34,041 bases of DNA, taken from the IMG/VR virus record IMGVR_UViG_3300019754_000012, positions 1 to 34,041 of that record; one strand, given 5' to 3'. A model generated the notes under the pieces. It was not told the origin of the DNA, searched no databases, and was given only the letters and a program-made list of their open reading frames with translations. Both the position numbers and the translations under genes were made by a program. Positions 14,984 through 21,443 of this stretch are shown one piece after another. The first letter of the stretch is position 1, and each line of letters begins with the position of its first letter. The stretch is from a virus.

Positions 14984-15315
14984 ATTCCTATACCCTTTCT
15001 GGTTACAAGTTCTTTTTCTATATTTTCGACCAATTTTTTAGCTAACTCGTACTTTTTTAAAAGTTCATTCATAGAACAAGTTGTTATATCATCAATTCTT
15101 TTGTCTTTTATGTATTTTTGATTTTCTATGTAATAATTGTATGCAATTAATGATTCTTCTTTTGTTTTATAACCTCTCTCTACAATATCATAAGAGCCTT
15201 TTTCTAATGGTTTTTCATAGTATGTGTATAATATACCAGTAATCATAGGAAAACCATAACTTACATAATCGTATTTAACAGTAAATGTATCTCCAAATCT
15301 TATATCATCTTTCAT
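14980..15315 (-). CDS. Unknown phage protein, 111 aa
   Basis: The frame extends upstream to 15417, but this would lie across the ssb gene; the ATG at 15315 follows TTTAAGGATAATGAT, 11 bp after the ssb stop, and is preferred. Strand-rich N-terminal half (FGDTFTVKYDYVSYGFPMIT) and a C-terminal helix (NELLKKYELAKKLVENIEKE). No family recognised. Confidence 0.65.
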   Translation of the reverse strand: MKDDIRFGDTFTVKYDYVSYGFPMITGILYTYYEKPLEKGSYDIVERGYKTKEESLIAYNYYIENQKYIKDKRIDDITTCSMNELLKKYELAKKLVENIEKELVTRKGIGI

Positions 15316-15325
15316 ATCATTATCC

Positions 15326-15751
15326 TTAAAAAGGAATCTCATCATTATCATATACAGGCATTTGATGATTGTTTTGCACCTGCTGTTGCGGTGCATTGTA
15401 TTGTTGCTGCGGTGCATTGTTATTACTATTTGCTTTATCTATAAATGTAAAACTTTGAAGTTTAATAACTACCTTGCTTCTATTTTGTTGGTTATTATCA
15501 GTCCAAGTTTGCTGTTCAAGCTCACCAGTTATTCCAATCATTGAACCTTTTTTAAAAAACTTATTTACATTTTCCGCTGTTTTCCCAAATGCTGTAATAT
15601 CAAACCACGATGTTTTTTCAACTTTTGTACCATCTTGTTTTTTATAATCTTGATTAACTGCTATACTAAAGTTAGCTATTGCACTCCCTGAAGTTAAAAA
15701 CTTAATTTCTATCTCTTTACCAATTCTTCCAATTACATTAACATTATTCAT
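15326..15751 (-). CDS. ssb: Single-stranded DNA-binding protein
   Basis: 141 aa. Complete OB-fold pattern: MNNVNVIGRIGKEIEIKFLT, AIANFSIAVNQDY, TSWFDITAFGKTAENVNKFF and GSMIGITGELEQQTW. A Gln/Asn-rich linker (APQQQYNAPQQQ) leads to the acidic tip DNDEIPF, which recruits replication and repair partners. Works with the ERF annealase and Gp157-like protein of the same operon. RBS AAAGGAAAATAG, the TAG being the previous gene's stop. Confidence 0.95.
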   Translation of the reverse strand: MNNVNVIGRIGKEIEIKFLTSGSAIANFSIAVNQDYKKQDGTKVEKTSWFDITAFGKTAENVNKFFKKGSMIGITGELEQQTWTDNNQQNRSKVVIKLQSFTFIDKANSNNNAPQQQYNAPQQQVQNNHQMPVYDNDEIPF

Positions 15752-15752
15752 T

Positions 15753-15878
15753 CTATTTTCCTTTATTCATTTTTTCTAATCTAATTAAAAGCTCACTTTT
15801 AAAACCAGTTTCTTTAGCTATTTTTATATCTCTATCGTATTGTTCTTTTGTTTCAGTAAATATACTATTGAATTTCAT
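15753..15878 (-). CDS. Small helical ORF, 41 aa
   Basis: ATG at 15878 after AAGGAATAAAAA. Product MKFNSIFTETKEQYDRDIKI with AKETGFKSELLIRLEKMNKGK, amphipathic and basic. It overlaps the upstream gene by 14 bases, and its last codons supply the ssb ribosome site. Confidence 0.55.
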   Translation of the reverse strand: MKFNSIFTETKEQYDRDIKIAKETGFKSELLIRLEKMNKGK

Positions 15879-16065
15879 TTTTTATTCCTTTGATTTTAAT
15901 TTCACCTATTGAATCATTTAACATCATAATAGCAGTTTCTTCCAGTTCTAACTTTCTAGCTATTTTCATAATAGAATCTACATCATCAGAAACTCTTTTA
16001 AATAGTCCATCCGTAACATCTTCTAAAATATCAATATCTCTTATTAATTGTTCTTCTTTATTCAT
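15865..16065 (-). CDS. Small helical protein, 66 aa
   Basis: Acidic and all-helical in appearance (DIDILEDVTDGLFKRVSDDV, KLELEETAIMMLNDS). First gene after the promoter at 16090-16118, with leader AAAAAGGATAAGCG. No family recognised. Confidence 0.7.
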   Translation of the reverse strand: MNKEEQLIRDIDILEDVTDGLFKRVSDDVDSIMKIARKLELEETAIMMLNDSIGEIKIKGIKNEIQ

Positions 16066-16089
16066 CGCTTATCCTTTTTTTGTAGTAAC

Positions 16090-16118
16090 ATTATCGCATA
16101 CAGTTTAAAATAAATCAA
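16090..16118 (-). promoter_or_regulatory. Sigma70-type promoter for the ssb unit
   Basis: On the minus strand TTGATT (complement of 16113-16118), 17 bp, GATAAT (complement of 16090-16095). Transcription would start near 16083, about 17 bases before the first ATG. Same hexamers and spacing as the moron promoters. Confidence 0.7.
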
Positions 16119-16159
16119 GCTTTTTAAACCATATACGATATTAATTTAAAATCGTGTTA

Positions 16160-16498
16160 CTATTTGTTACTTAAATACTCTTCTAATAAACTACTCGAAT
16201 GAAAAAGCAAATTATCTAAGTCCATAACATTTTCATAGAAGTCTTCTTTACTCATAATATGAATACCGAATTTACTTTCTTTATGATGTGATTTACATAA
16301 TGGAACTACTCTACTATCATCTCTACGCTTACCTTTTATTCTTTTTACATCCGTGATATGATGCACCTCAATATCGTGTCTACCACATACTACGCAAGGG
16401 ATATTGTTAGAATGTATCCATCTTGCATATTCTGTAAAATTAAATTTAGGCTCTTTATGTTTTCTAGTTTGCTGTTCTTTTGTTATTCCTATACGCAT
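16160..16498 (-). CDS. HNH endonuclease (DUF968/Ref-like)
   Basis: 112 aa. CVVC (35-38), EVHHITD (44-50) and VVPLCKSHHKE (64-74) form a beta-beta-alpha metal HNH site with two Cys pairs; FGIHIM follows. The layout 'PC.vCG..d..vHHi...k.RdDs.vvPLC..HH' is that of phage recombination-linked HNH proteins such as Ref/DUF968. Lies among recombination genes, so a role in recombination or resolution is more likely than homing. RBS AAAAAAAGGATTAGAA. Confidence 0.85.
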   Translation of the reverse strand: MRIGITKEQQTRKHKEPKFNFTEYARWIHSNNIPCVVCGRHDIEVHHITDVKRIKGKRRDDSRVVPLCKSHHKESKFGIHIMSKEDFYENVMDLDNLLFHSSSLLEEYLSNK

Positions 16499-16512
16499 TT
16501 CTAATCCTTTTT

Positions 16513-16596
16513 TTAATATTTGTCATATCCTATATGCTTATAGTGCTTCAATTCATAAACTTTTAGATATCTCATTCCGTAATTTTCATAAACCAT
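16513..16596 (-). CDS. Tiny ORF, 27 aa
   Basis: ATG at 16596 after TAAAAGGATAAAAAT. Product MVYENYGMRYLKVYELKHYK plus HIGYDKY, Tyr-rich and basic. The good ribosome site and fit between neighbours support it. Confidence 0.5.
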   Translation of the reverse strand: MVYENYGMRYLKVYELKHYKHIGYDKY

Positions 16597-16612
16597 ATTT
16601 TTATCCTTTTAT

Positions 16613-16852
16613 TTAGTTAAATGTATTTTCTACTGCTTTATTTATATTTTTAGTGTATTCTTTCATATAGTCATCTGCAAAATCTTCATCAAGCGAGCTT
16701 ATAGAAAGCATATCGCACTTAGTTTGATACATACCAGCTATAAAAGCTTTTCTTGTTTCTCTTATTTGTATTTCACTTGCGTCTTTTGGTAGTGTCATGT
16801 CTAAAAATTTGTTTACTTTTTCATTAACATCAATACTTATTATTTCTTTCAT
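16613..16852 (-). CDS. Unknown protein, 79 aa
   Basis: Helical (ASEIQIRETRKAFIAGMYQT, DYMKEYTKNINKAVENTFN). Leader AAAGGATAAGAAG before the ATG. No family recognised. Confidence 0.7.
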   Translation of the reverse strand: MKEIISIDVNEKVNKFLDMTLPKDASEIQIRETRKAFIAGMYQTKCDMLSISSLDEDFADDYMKEYTKNINKAVENTFN

Positions 16853-16863
16853 CTTCTTATCCT

Positions 16864-16947
16864 TTATTTAAATATTTTTATTTTGTACCAACTCGATACA
16901 CCGCTTACTTTAAATCTTGCTATTAAGTTATTTAGTTTCTGCTTCAT
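16864..16947 (-). CDS. Tiny basic ORF, 27 aa
   Basis: ATG overlaps the previous stop (ATGA). Product MKQKLNNLIARFKVSGVSSW plus YKIKIFK, strongly basic. No Shine-Dalgarno site of its own; it would rely on coupling. Confidence 0.4.
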   Translation of the reverse strand: MKQKLNNLIARFKVSGVSSWYKIKIFK

Positions 16948-17141
16948 TTTGAATCGTAATAAAAAGTTATCACAGCAAAATCTTTATTTACTCCATCTAT
17001 TTCGCAAGTTCCGTGTTCTCTCATAAAAAAGTCACATTTATTTTCGTTGATTATTTTTTTTATTTCTGATTCACCTGCTTTTGTATGTTTTGAATACCTA
17101 CTTGATACTATTAACTGCTTGTTTGTATGTTCTTTTTCCAT
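16944..17141 (-). CDS. Unknown protein, 65 aa
   Basis: N-terminal QLIVSSRYSKHTKAGESEIK and a strand-rich end (KDFAVITFYYDSK), Cys at 36 and 46. ATG after AAAAGGAATAGAAG. Small phage early protein of unknown role. Confidence 0.65.
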   Translation of the reverse strand: MEKEHTNKQLIVSSRYSKHTKAGESEIKKIINENKCDFFMREHGTCEIDGVNKDFAVITFYYDSK

Positions 17142-17154
17142 CTTCTATTCCTTT

Positions 17155-17517
17155 TTATCTATTATACATTTCTATCATCAAATCCCACTCTTCTTGCACA
17201 AGTGGAAGAGTGATATCATTTTCGCTACATACTTTCATAACATATTCAATGTGTTGTAAAAGTTCCTTTGTTTCAATGTCTTTAGTAGATATTTTGCAAT
17301 CTCTTTTAACATCAACTCCATAATCTAAATTCATTATCTTGAGTAATTGTTTTAACTCTTCTAAGCTACTATAATCTTCATACTTTACAATCTCAAACAC
17401 TTTATTAGTTCTAGTATCTAAAAGCTCATTAAAGCGAATACTATGCGATTTATTAAACATATCACTTAGTATTCTACTATGATAAAATTTGTTAAAATTA
17501 CTTGATATGAATTTCAT
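17155..17517 (-). CDS. Unknown protein, 120 aa
   Basis: Helical, mixed charge, with FEIVKYEDYSSLEELKQLLK and a C-terminal DLMIEMYNR. Start overlaps the Gp157-like stop by one base. Linkage to Gp157/ERF suggests a recombination accessory, but nothing diagnostic is visible. Confidence 0.65.
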   Translation of the reverse strand: MKFISSNFNKFYHSRILSDMFNKSHSIRFNELLDTRTNKVFEIVKYEDYSSLEELKQLLKIMNLDYGVDVKRDCKISTKDIETKELLQHIEYVMKVCSENDITLPLVQEEWDLMIEMYNR

Positions 17518-18020
17518 TATCTAACTACTAAACTTTTGCTTCTCACTAAGTTTGCACCAAAAAAGCTCTCTCCATTTTTTTCAGCCAACAACATAGCTTC
17601 TTTAACATCTTTAGCAATAATCTTTTTTTCAAATTTACAATACTTGTCTTGTATAGAATCAATATCAATCAAATCAACCTTTACGCTATTTGTAAAGTAA
17701 AAATTGAACTCATCAGTCTTTAGCTTCTCTCCATCCAATAAGCTTAATTGTAACTCTTTTAAATAGTCTTGAAACTTTTCAGTCCTCTTGATATTAGCGT
17801 CCTGCACCGCTTTTTTTTCTTTGAATCGTGCTATTTCATTATTTAAAGATATTTTATAATCTTGTATTGCATTTAGTTTTTCTTCTTTTGTAGCGTTTAT
17901 TTCTGCTTCAACTATCGCTATCTCTTCATCTGTAAAATTAAATTCCCCTGTTACTGGATCAACATCGTTTTTCATTCTCTCTATTAATCTTAATTTTTCT
18001 ACTATTTCATTTGTTGTCAT
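17517..18020 (-). CDS. Gp157-like protein
   Basis: 167 aa. The N-terminal half is a long coiled coil (ARFKEKKAVQDANIKRTEKF), preceded by DPVTGEFNFTDEEI, and the C-terminal half has KLKTDEFNFYFTNSVKVDLID and ends IAKDVKEAM...LVRSKSLVVR. This is the pattern of siphovirus Gp157 (PF05565), typically encoded next to single-strand annealing genes. Probable helper of recombination or helicase loading. Starts 9 bp after the ERF stop with AAGGATAAATA. Confidence 0.85.
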   Translation of the reverse strand: MTTNEIVEKLRLIERMKNDVDPVTGEFNFTDEEIAIVEAEINATKEEKLNAIQDYKISLNNEIARFKEKKAVQDANIKRTEKFQDYLKELQLSLLDGEKLKTDEFNFYFTNSVKVDLIDIDSIQDKYCKFEKKIIAKDVKEAMLLAEKNGESFFGANLVRSKSLVVR

Positions 18021-18029
18021 TATTTATCC

Positions 18030-18557
18030 TTATTTTTTTAATAGTGTTGTATAAGCTGTATTTAGTTGGCTTAATGTGAATTTTTCTAACTTGCACCCAT
18101 ACGCTGTTTCTATTGCTGTTATATCAAAGTTTTTAGTTTCTGCTAATTGTTTAATATCGTTAATTGAATATTGTTTAGTCTTTTGTTGTTGTTTTGGTGC
18201 ATATCCACTAGCGTAATTTCCATCATCGTCAGTTTGTTCTAATCCAAGCATAGTAACTAAAGCATATCTTCTAGCGTAAGTTATCGCACTTCCAAGTTTC
18301 TGCATATCTGAAGCACCTACATAAGATATAAATCCCTCAATAGTATCTTTACCATCTAAATCATAGATAACTGTTTTAAGACCACTTTCTGTTGGTATTT
18401 GAATATATCCTAAACCGCTTTCTATTAAAGGATTTTCTATTGCATCCATAACATCTTCTAATTTTGAATATTTCGATTTATGAAATGGATTTACACCGTT
18501 CTTTTTTACTTTACCAACAATTTTGCTAAATTCATTTAACTTTTTATAAATACTCAT
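18030..18557 (-). CDS. ERF-family single-strand annealing protein
   Basis: 175 aa. NPFHKSKYSKLEDVMDAIEN at about 23-42, ESGLGYIQIP, then a Gly/Ser/Ala strand region with MQKLGSAITYARRYALVTML (85-105), the ERF hallmark 'd.q..gs.iTYarRYaL..ll'. DDDG follows. Anneals complementary DNA strands in phage recombination and replication. Partner genes SSB and Gp157 lie in the same block. RBS AAAGGATAAGAG. Confidence 0.93.
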   Translation of the reverse strand: MSIYKKLNEFSKIVGKVKKNGVNPFHKSKYSKLEDVMDAIENPLIESGLGYIQIPTESGLKTVIYDLDGKDTIEGFISYVGASDMQKLGSAITYARRYALVTMLGLEQTDDDGNYASGYAPKQQQKTKQYSINDIKQLAETKNFDITAIETAYGCKLEKFTLSQLNTAYTTLLKK

Positions 18558-18560
18558 CTC

Positions 18561-18653
18561 TTATCCTTTAACAACTATTTTAATACCATTTTTATAAATA
18601 GTAATACTTTTAAACTTATAATCCGAATCCATTAACCAATCTAATTCTTCCAT
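18561..18653 (-). CDS. Small ORF, 30 aa
   Basis: ATG at 18653 after GAAAAGGGTAAAAA. Product MEELDWLMDSDYKFKSITIY plus KNGIKIVVKG. Its last codons are the AAAGGATAAG leader of the ERF gene. Confidence 0.5.
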   Translation of the reverse strand: MEELDWLMDSDYKFKSITIYKNGIKIVVKG

Positions 18654-18814
18654 TTTTTACCCTTTTCAATATCTCTTAATATTTTTTTAGCTTCTTTCAA
18701 AGTTCCAATTCTCATAATCTCGCTCATTGGAACATCTCCCATCTTAGAAGCCAACTCTATAGTTTGCTTATCATCTATAGTAACTCTTGTTCTTAATATT
18801 TCTTTTTTTTTCAA
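18641..18814 (-). CDS. Putative ribbon-helix-helix protein, 57 aa
   Basis: TTG start at 18814 placed right after AAGGATAAGGAT. Product begins MKKKEILRTRVTIDDKQTIE and continues with two helices (LASKMGDVPMSEIMRIGTLK, EAKKILRDIEKGK). A short basic strand followed by two helices is the RHH (CopG/Arc) layout, so it may be a DNA-binding regulator. No ATG in a good position exists, which lowers certainty. Confidence 0.5.
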   Translation of the reverse strand: MKKKEILRTRVTIDDKQTIELASKMGDVPMSEIMRIGTLKEAKKILRDIEKGKKWKN

Positions 18815-18829
18815 ATCCTTATCCTTTTT

Positions 18830-19012
18830 TTAACTTGCTAATAAATCTAATAGTCTTCCATCAATCTCTAAAACTGTTTGAACTATTATTTTTTCATCAT
18901 TTTTTAATTCCGATTGTAATTTATATTCAAATTTATCTTTATTAAAATTTTCACTATCACTACAAAGAAACCAATCCTTAGCTCCTAAAACTCTTTTTAC
19001 TGTGTATTCCAT
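18830..19012 (-). CDS. Unknown protein, 60 aa, first gene of the minus early block
   Basis: MEYTVKRVLGAKDWFLCSDS then a helical end (EKIIVQTVLEIDGRLLDLLAS). Leader AAAAAAGGATAAGAG. It lies closest to the divergent control region, so would be the earliest minus-strand product. Confidence 0.65.
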   Translation of the reverse strand: MEYTVKRVLGAKDWFLCSDSENFNKDKFEYKLQSELKNDEKIIVQTVLEIDGRLLDLLAS

Positions 19013-19172
19013 CTCTTATCCTTTTTTGTTTGTACTGAAATTGTAGCTACTATTTACTTAAAGAAATATAAAAGTTGATGCAAAATTGTAATTACAAAGA
19101 TAGCTACATTCTTAACCTTTATTTAAGTTAGTTAATGCAATAATTCTTTATCAAAACATAAAGGATAAGTAA
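19013..19172. promoter_or_regulatory. Divergent early control region with palindromes
   Basis: 160 bp between the leftward and rightward early blocks. Contains a perfect 12-bp palindrome TTGTAATTACAA (19086-19097), an 8-bp palindrome GTAGCTAC (19043-19050) and a direct repeat TAGCTAC (19044-19050 and 19101-19107). Each flanking gene has its own AAAGGATAAG leader. Both strands need a promoter here, but I cannot fix the hexamers: a leftward TTGCAT-17-TAAGTA is possible and no rightward pair is convincing. The palindromes look like binding sites for a small regulator. Confidence 0.6.
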
Positions 19173-19808
19173 ATGAACAAATTTAAAAAATACTACACTA
19201 ATGTATTTGTAGCAGAATGTGAGGAAGCAAAAACTAAGGGAGATATAATAGTATTAGAAACTAAATATAGTAAAGAAGTTGAATGTGAAGTTTTTAATTT
19301 GGTATCTACAGCAAACAATAAATACTATTATTCAATAGTACGACTAGAAGATATGAATTATGCTGAAAAAAAAGCTACTAAATATATAAAAAGTGCAAAT
19401 GTGGCTGATAACAATAGTCATAAAGCTTGGGAAGCTTCAAAAGAGGGGGCTGAATTTTTAGTACTTGCAGAACCAATAAAAGTAGGACATCATTCAGAAA
19501 AAAGACATAGAGCGTTAATCGAAAGGAATAATAAAAGAATGTCAAAATGTGTATCAGAATCAGATAGAGCTGATACGCTTAGACAAAAATCGGAATATTG
19601 GGAGAATAAAGCAAAAGAAATAACTCTTTCTATGCCTGAAAGTTTAGAATATTTTACTTTTGAATTAGACAAAGCAAAAGAATATCACAAAGGCTTAAAA
19701 GATGGAACTATTAAAAAAGAACATAGCTATTCAGTAACTTATGCAAATAAAAAAGTAAAAGAACTTACAAAAAAAGTAGAAATAGCAAATATATTATGGG
19801 GTGTGTAA
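19173..19808 (+). CDS. DUF3560-domain protein
   Basis: 211 aa. The core AEPIKVGHHSEKRHRALIER followed by SDRADTLRQKSEYWENKAKE matches DUF3560 (conserved 'vGHHSE.rHr....r' and 'A..YW..kA'). A less conserved N-terminal part precedes it. DUF3560 occurs in phages and mobile elements, no established function. First gene of the rightward early block; RBS AAAGGATAAGTAA. Confidence 0.85.
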   Translation: MNKFKKYYTNVFVAECEEAKTKGDIIVLETKYSKEVECEVFNLVSTANNKYYYSIVRLEDMNYAEKKATKYIKSANVADNNSHKAWEASKEGAEFLVLAEPIKVGHHSEKRHRALIERNNKRMSKCVSESDRADTLRQKSEYWENKAKEITLSMPESLEYFTFELDKAKEYHKGLKDGTIKKEHSYSVTYANKKVKELTKKVEIANILWGV

Positions 19809-19809
19809 A

Positions 19810-20028
19810 ATGTATAAAACATTCAAAACAAACTCACAGAACCACAAAATACTAACTTACTTACAACAAGGTAATTCTCTAACTTGTTTAGAAGCTGTTA
19901 TCAATAACTTTTCACATAACCTTAGAAGTAGAATAGCTGATTTAAAAAGAGCTGGTTATATGATAGATGTAAAGCAAAAGAAAATAAGCGGTGGATATGT
20001 TGCTGTTTATAGTTTGAAAGGGAAGTAA
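19810..20028 (+). CDS. Helix-turn-helix protein (HTH_39-like)
   Basis: 72 aa from the ATG at 19810 (a GTG at 19801 would add three residues inside the upstream gene). NHKILTYLQQGNSLTCLEAV, LRSRIADLKRAGYMI and GYVAVYSL fit the short phage winged-helix family in which 'IL.yL..G..lT..eA' is followed by 'R..dLr..Gy.I'. Likely DNA-binding, perhaps a regulator of early genes or a replication accessory. Stop overlaps the next ATG (TAATG). Confidence 0.8.
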   Translation: MYKTFKTNSQNHKILTYLQQGNSLTCLEAVINNFSHNLRSRIADLKRAGYMIDVKQKKISGGYVAVYSLKGK

Positions 20029-20255
20029 TGAAATTTACAATAGAAGTAAACGCTAAATGCAGAAACTGCAAACATTGGGAGGTTACGACTGATGATGATA
20101 TGTATTTTTTAGAAAATGATGAAACATTTTGTAAATTAGATAATAAAAAAAGAACAGATGCAGAAGATTGTGACAAAATAGATGTCGACATACTTACGCT
20201 CAAAGACAATCTAAAAAGTGCAGGATATGAAAAAATAATATTAGGAAGAATATAA
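20028..20255 (+). CDS. Small Cys-rich (putative zinc-binding) protein, 75 aa
   Basis: CRNCKHWEV at 13-21 plus C37 and C50 gives a likely four-Cys zinc site near the N-terminus ('C.nCkhw' motif is common in small phage proteins). The C-terminal half is helical. Coupled by one-base overlaps on both sides. Function unknown. Confidence 0.7.
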   Translation: MKFTIEVNAKCRNCKHWEVTTDDDMYFLENDETFCKLDNKKRTDAEDCDKIDVDILTLKDNLKSAGYEKIILGRI

Positions 20256-20734
20256 TGAACAAAATTAAAAACAGTCAATTAAATACGATTCTAAGCTGGT
20301 TAAATCATATGTGCTTTGAAGAGATAACAAAGAAGTACAAAGAATGTAACGAAGTAGAGCGGTTAGTATATGATGTAGAAAAATACTATAGCAAAATGAA
20401 GCCAACTCAAATATGTAATAGCGATTTAGACAGAGTTACAAACAAACTTAAAGAAGTACAAACTACATTCGAAAAGGAAGAGACCTTACTTGATGAAAAC
20501 GGTAACCAAATAATGCAGGGCAAGAGTATTCAATGTATCGATTACAGTCCGCAGCTTTTAATGATAACATCTTTAGATCACTTAATCAATGTTGAGCGTG
20601 ATCTATCACTACGGATTAAATTCAGTCATATTAATTTTAATGAGTTATTTGAAGATGTAGAGAAAAAAGACAGTAAGTTGTTTTATAGCACTATGAAAAT
20701 ATATAATAAAATGATAGGGGTAATTAATGGGTAA
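20255..20734 (+). CDS. Unknown protein, 159 aa
   Basis: Predominantly helical, with ECNEVERLVYDVEKYYSKMK and DLDRVTNKLKEVQTTFEKEE. It overlaps the preceding gene by one base and the following by 8. No family recognised. Confidence 0.72.
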   Translation: MNKIKNSQLNTILSWLNHMCFEEITKKYKECNEVERLVYDVEKYYSKMKPTQICNSDLDRVTNKLKEVQTTFEKEETLLDENGNQIMQGKSIQCIDYSPQLLMITSLDHLINVERDLSLRIKFSHINFNELFEDVEKKDSKLFYSTMKIYNKMIGVING

Positions 20735-20969
20735 TAATAATATAGAAAAAGTACCGGTTATATTAACAAAAGAAAACTATAAAAAGCTTTTGGATATTGG
20801 TTATAGTATGGGAGAATTTGACTTAAGTGATGATAATATAATAAATACAGCTCTTGGAGTTTTGTTACAAAAAGATGAAATGAATCTAGCTTCAAATATA
20901 GAGAACTTGGTTTATTGCTTAACTAACAACCATAAAGAAGAAGCAAAAAAGAAATTTAAAATAGTTTAA
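20727..20969 (+). CDS. Unknown protein, 80 aa
   Basis: VPVILTKENYKKLLDIGYSM begins a helical protein with a short acidic middle. ATG lies inside the end of the previous gene behind AGGGGTAATTA. Last gene before the structured leader. The stop is within a run of TTTAAAATAG direct repeats. Confidence 0.65.
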   Translation: MGNNNIEKVPVILTKENYKKLLDIGYSMGEFDLSDDNIINTALGVLLQKDEMNLASNIENLVYCLTNNHKEEAKKKFKIV

Positions 20970-20981
20970 AATAGTTTAAAA
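20955..20981 (+). repeat. AT-rich 10-bp direct repeat TTTAAAATAG
   Basis: TTTAAAATAG at 20955-20964 and 20965-20974, then a partial copy TTTAAAA to 20981. It straddles the stop of the 80-aa gene and lies just before the strong promoter at 20992. It could be an easily melted element; it may also be slippage of low-complexity sequence. Confidence 0.6.
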
Positions 20982-20991
20982 AGCATATCAC

Positions 20992-21020
20992 TTGATAATT
21001 AATTTATCTTGTGGTATAAT
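20992..21020 (+). promoter_or_regulatory. Strong sigma70-type promoter of the structured leader
   Basis: TTGATA (20992-20997), 17 bp, TATAAT (21015-21020). It is the closest match to consensus in the window. Start of transcription is expected near 21027, giving a leader of about 175 nt before the next ATG at 21201. Confidence 0.85.
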
Positions 21021-21050
21021 ACATACATAATATTTTAATAAAAAGTTTTT

Positions 21051-21171
21051 TCTAACCAGAGGGTCGAAGTTCTAGGAACTAAAGCGATTGTCACTCGATA
21101 AGAGCTTTGGTTAGAGTAAATATAATTATTTAAAAATAATCTGATTATGAACTTCGACCCTCATTAATCAG
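21051..21171 (+). ncRNA. Structured leader RNA or small RNA with pseudoknot-like repeats
   Basis: No gene fits 20970-21200. Pairing elements: a TCTAACCA (21051-21058) with a' TGGTTAGA (21108-21115), 8 bp; b GAGGGTCGAAGTTC (21059-21072) with b' GAACTTCGACCCTC (21149-21162), 14 bp perfect; c CTGATTA (21141-21147) with c' TAATCAG (21165-21171), 7 bp, followed by TTTT. Also CTAAAGC (21079-21085) with GCTTTGG (21104-21110), and AGTTC/GAACT around a 3-nt loop (21068-21080). The order a-b-a'-b' gives a pseudoknot if both form, and c/c' encloses b', so b-b' and c-c' pairing compete. This is how attenuators and riboswitches are built. It does not match a tRNA, tmRNA or any RNA family I recognise. No reverse transcriptase is near, which argues against a retron. 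Confidence 0.7.
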
Positions 21172-21200
21172 TTTTACTACTATAGTCGATAGGAATAAAA

Positions 21201-21443
21201 ATGAAAAAAGAAATAAACATGCTTAGTAATTTATTTACTACAGATTACAGACTAAAATTAGTCAAAAATTCAGAATTTAAACTTTACACTAATGGAAAGA
21301 TAAACTTACCACCTGAGGACATTAGACTTTCTTTAATTGTAAATAACAAAAATCTAAACTTTTCAGAAAAAGCTGAAGAATTAAGAAGAGTTAAAAGACA
21401 TATCATTGATACAGATGAGGTATTAACTTATGAAAAGAGATAG
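21201..21443 (+). CDS. Unknown protein, 80 aa, behind the structured leader
   Basis: Charged, with SNLFTTDYRLKLVKNSEFKL and a helical C-terminus (FSEKAEELRRVKRHIIDTDE). ATG after AGGAATAAAA. It overlaps the DUF6291 gene by 14 bases. If the leader is regulatory, this gene and the replication genes behind it are the targets. Confidence 0.7.
   Translation: MKKEINMLSNLFTTDYRLKLVKNSEFKLYTNGKINLPPEDIRLSLIVNNKNLNFSEKAEELRRVKRHIIDTDEVLTYEKR

Noticed and set aside
16160-16498. HNH protein as a homing endonuclease in an intron or intein
   Set aside because: No interrupted host gene nearby; the Cys-rich HNH layout fits DUF968/Ref-type recombination nucleases.
21059-21162. tRNA or tmRNA-like gene
   Set aside because: The 14-bp closing stem is too long, with no T-arm, anticodon arm or CCA-type end.
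20992-21171. Retron msr-msd locus suggested by the flanking 14-bp inverted repeat
   Set aside because: No reverse transcriptase gene lies on either side; the following genes are an 80-aa unknown and replication genes.
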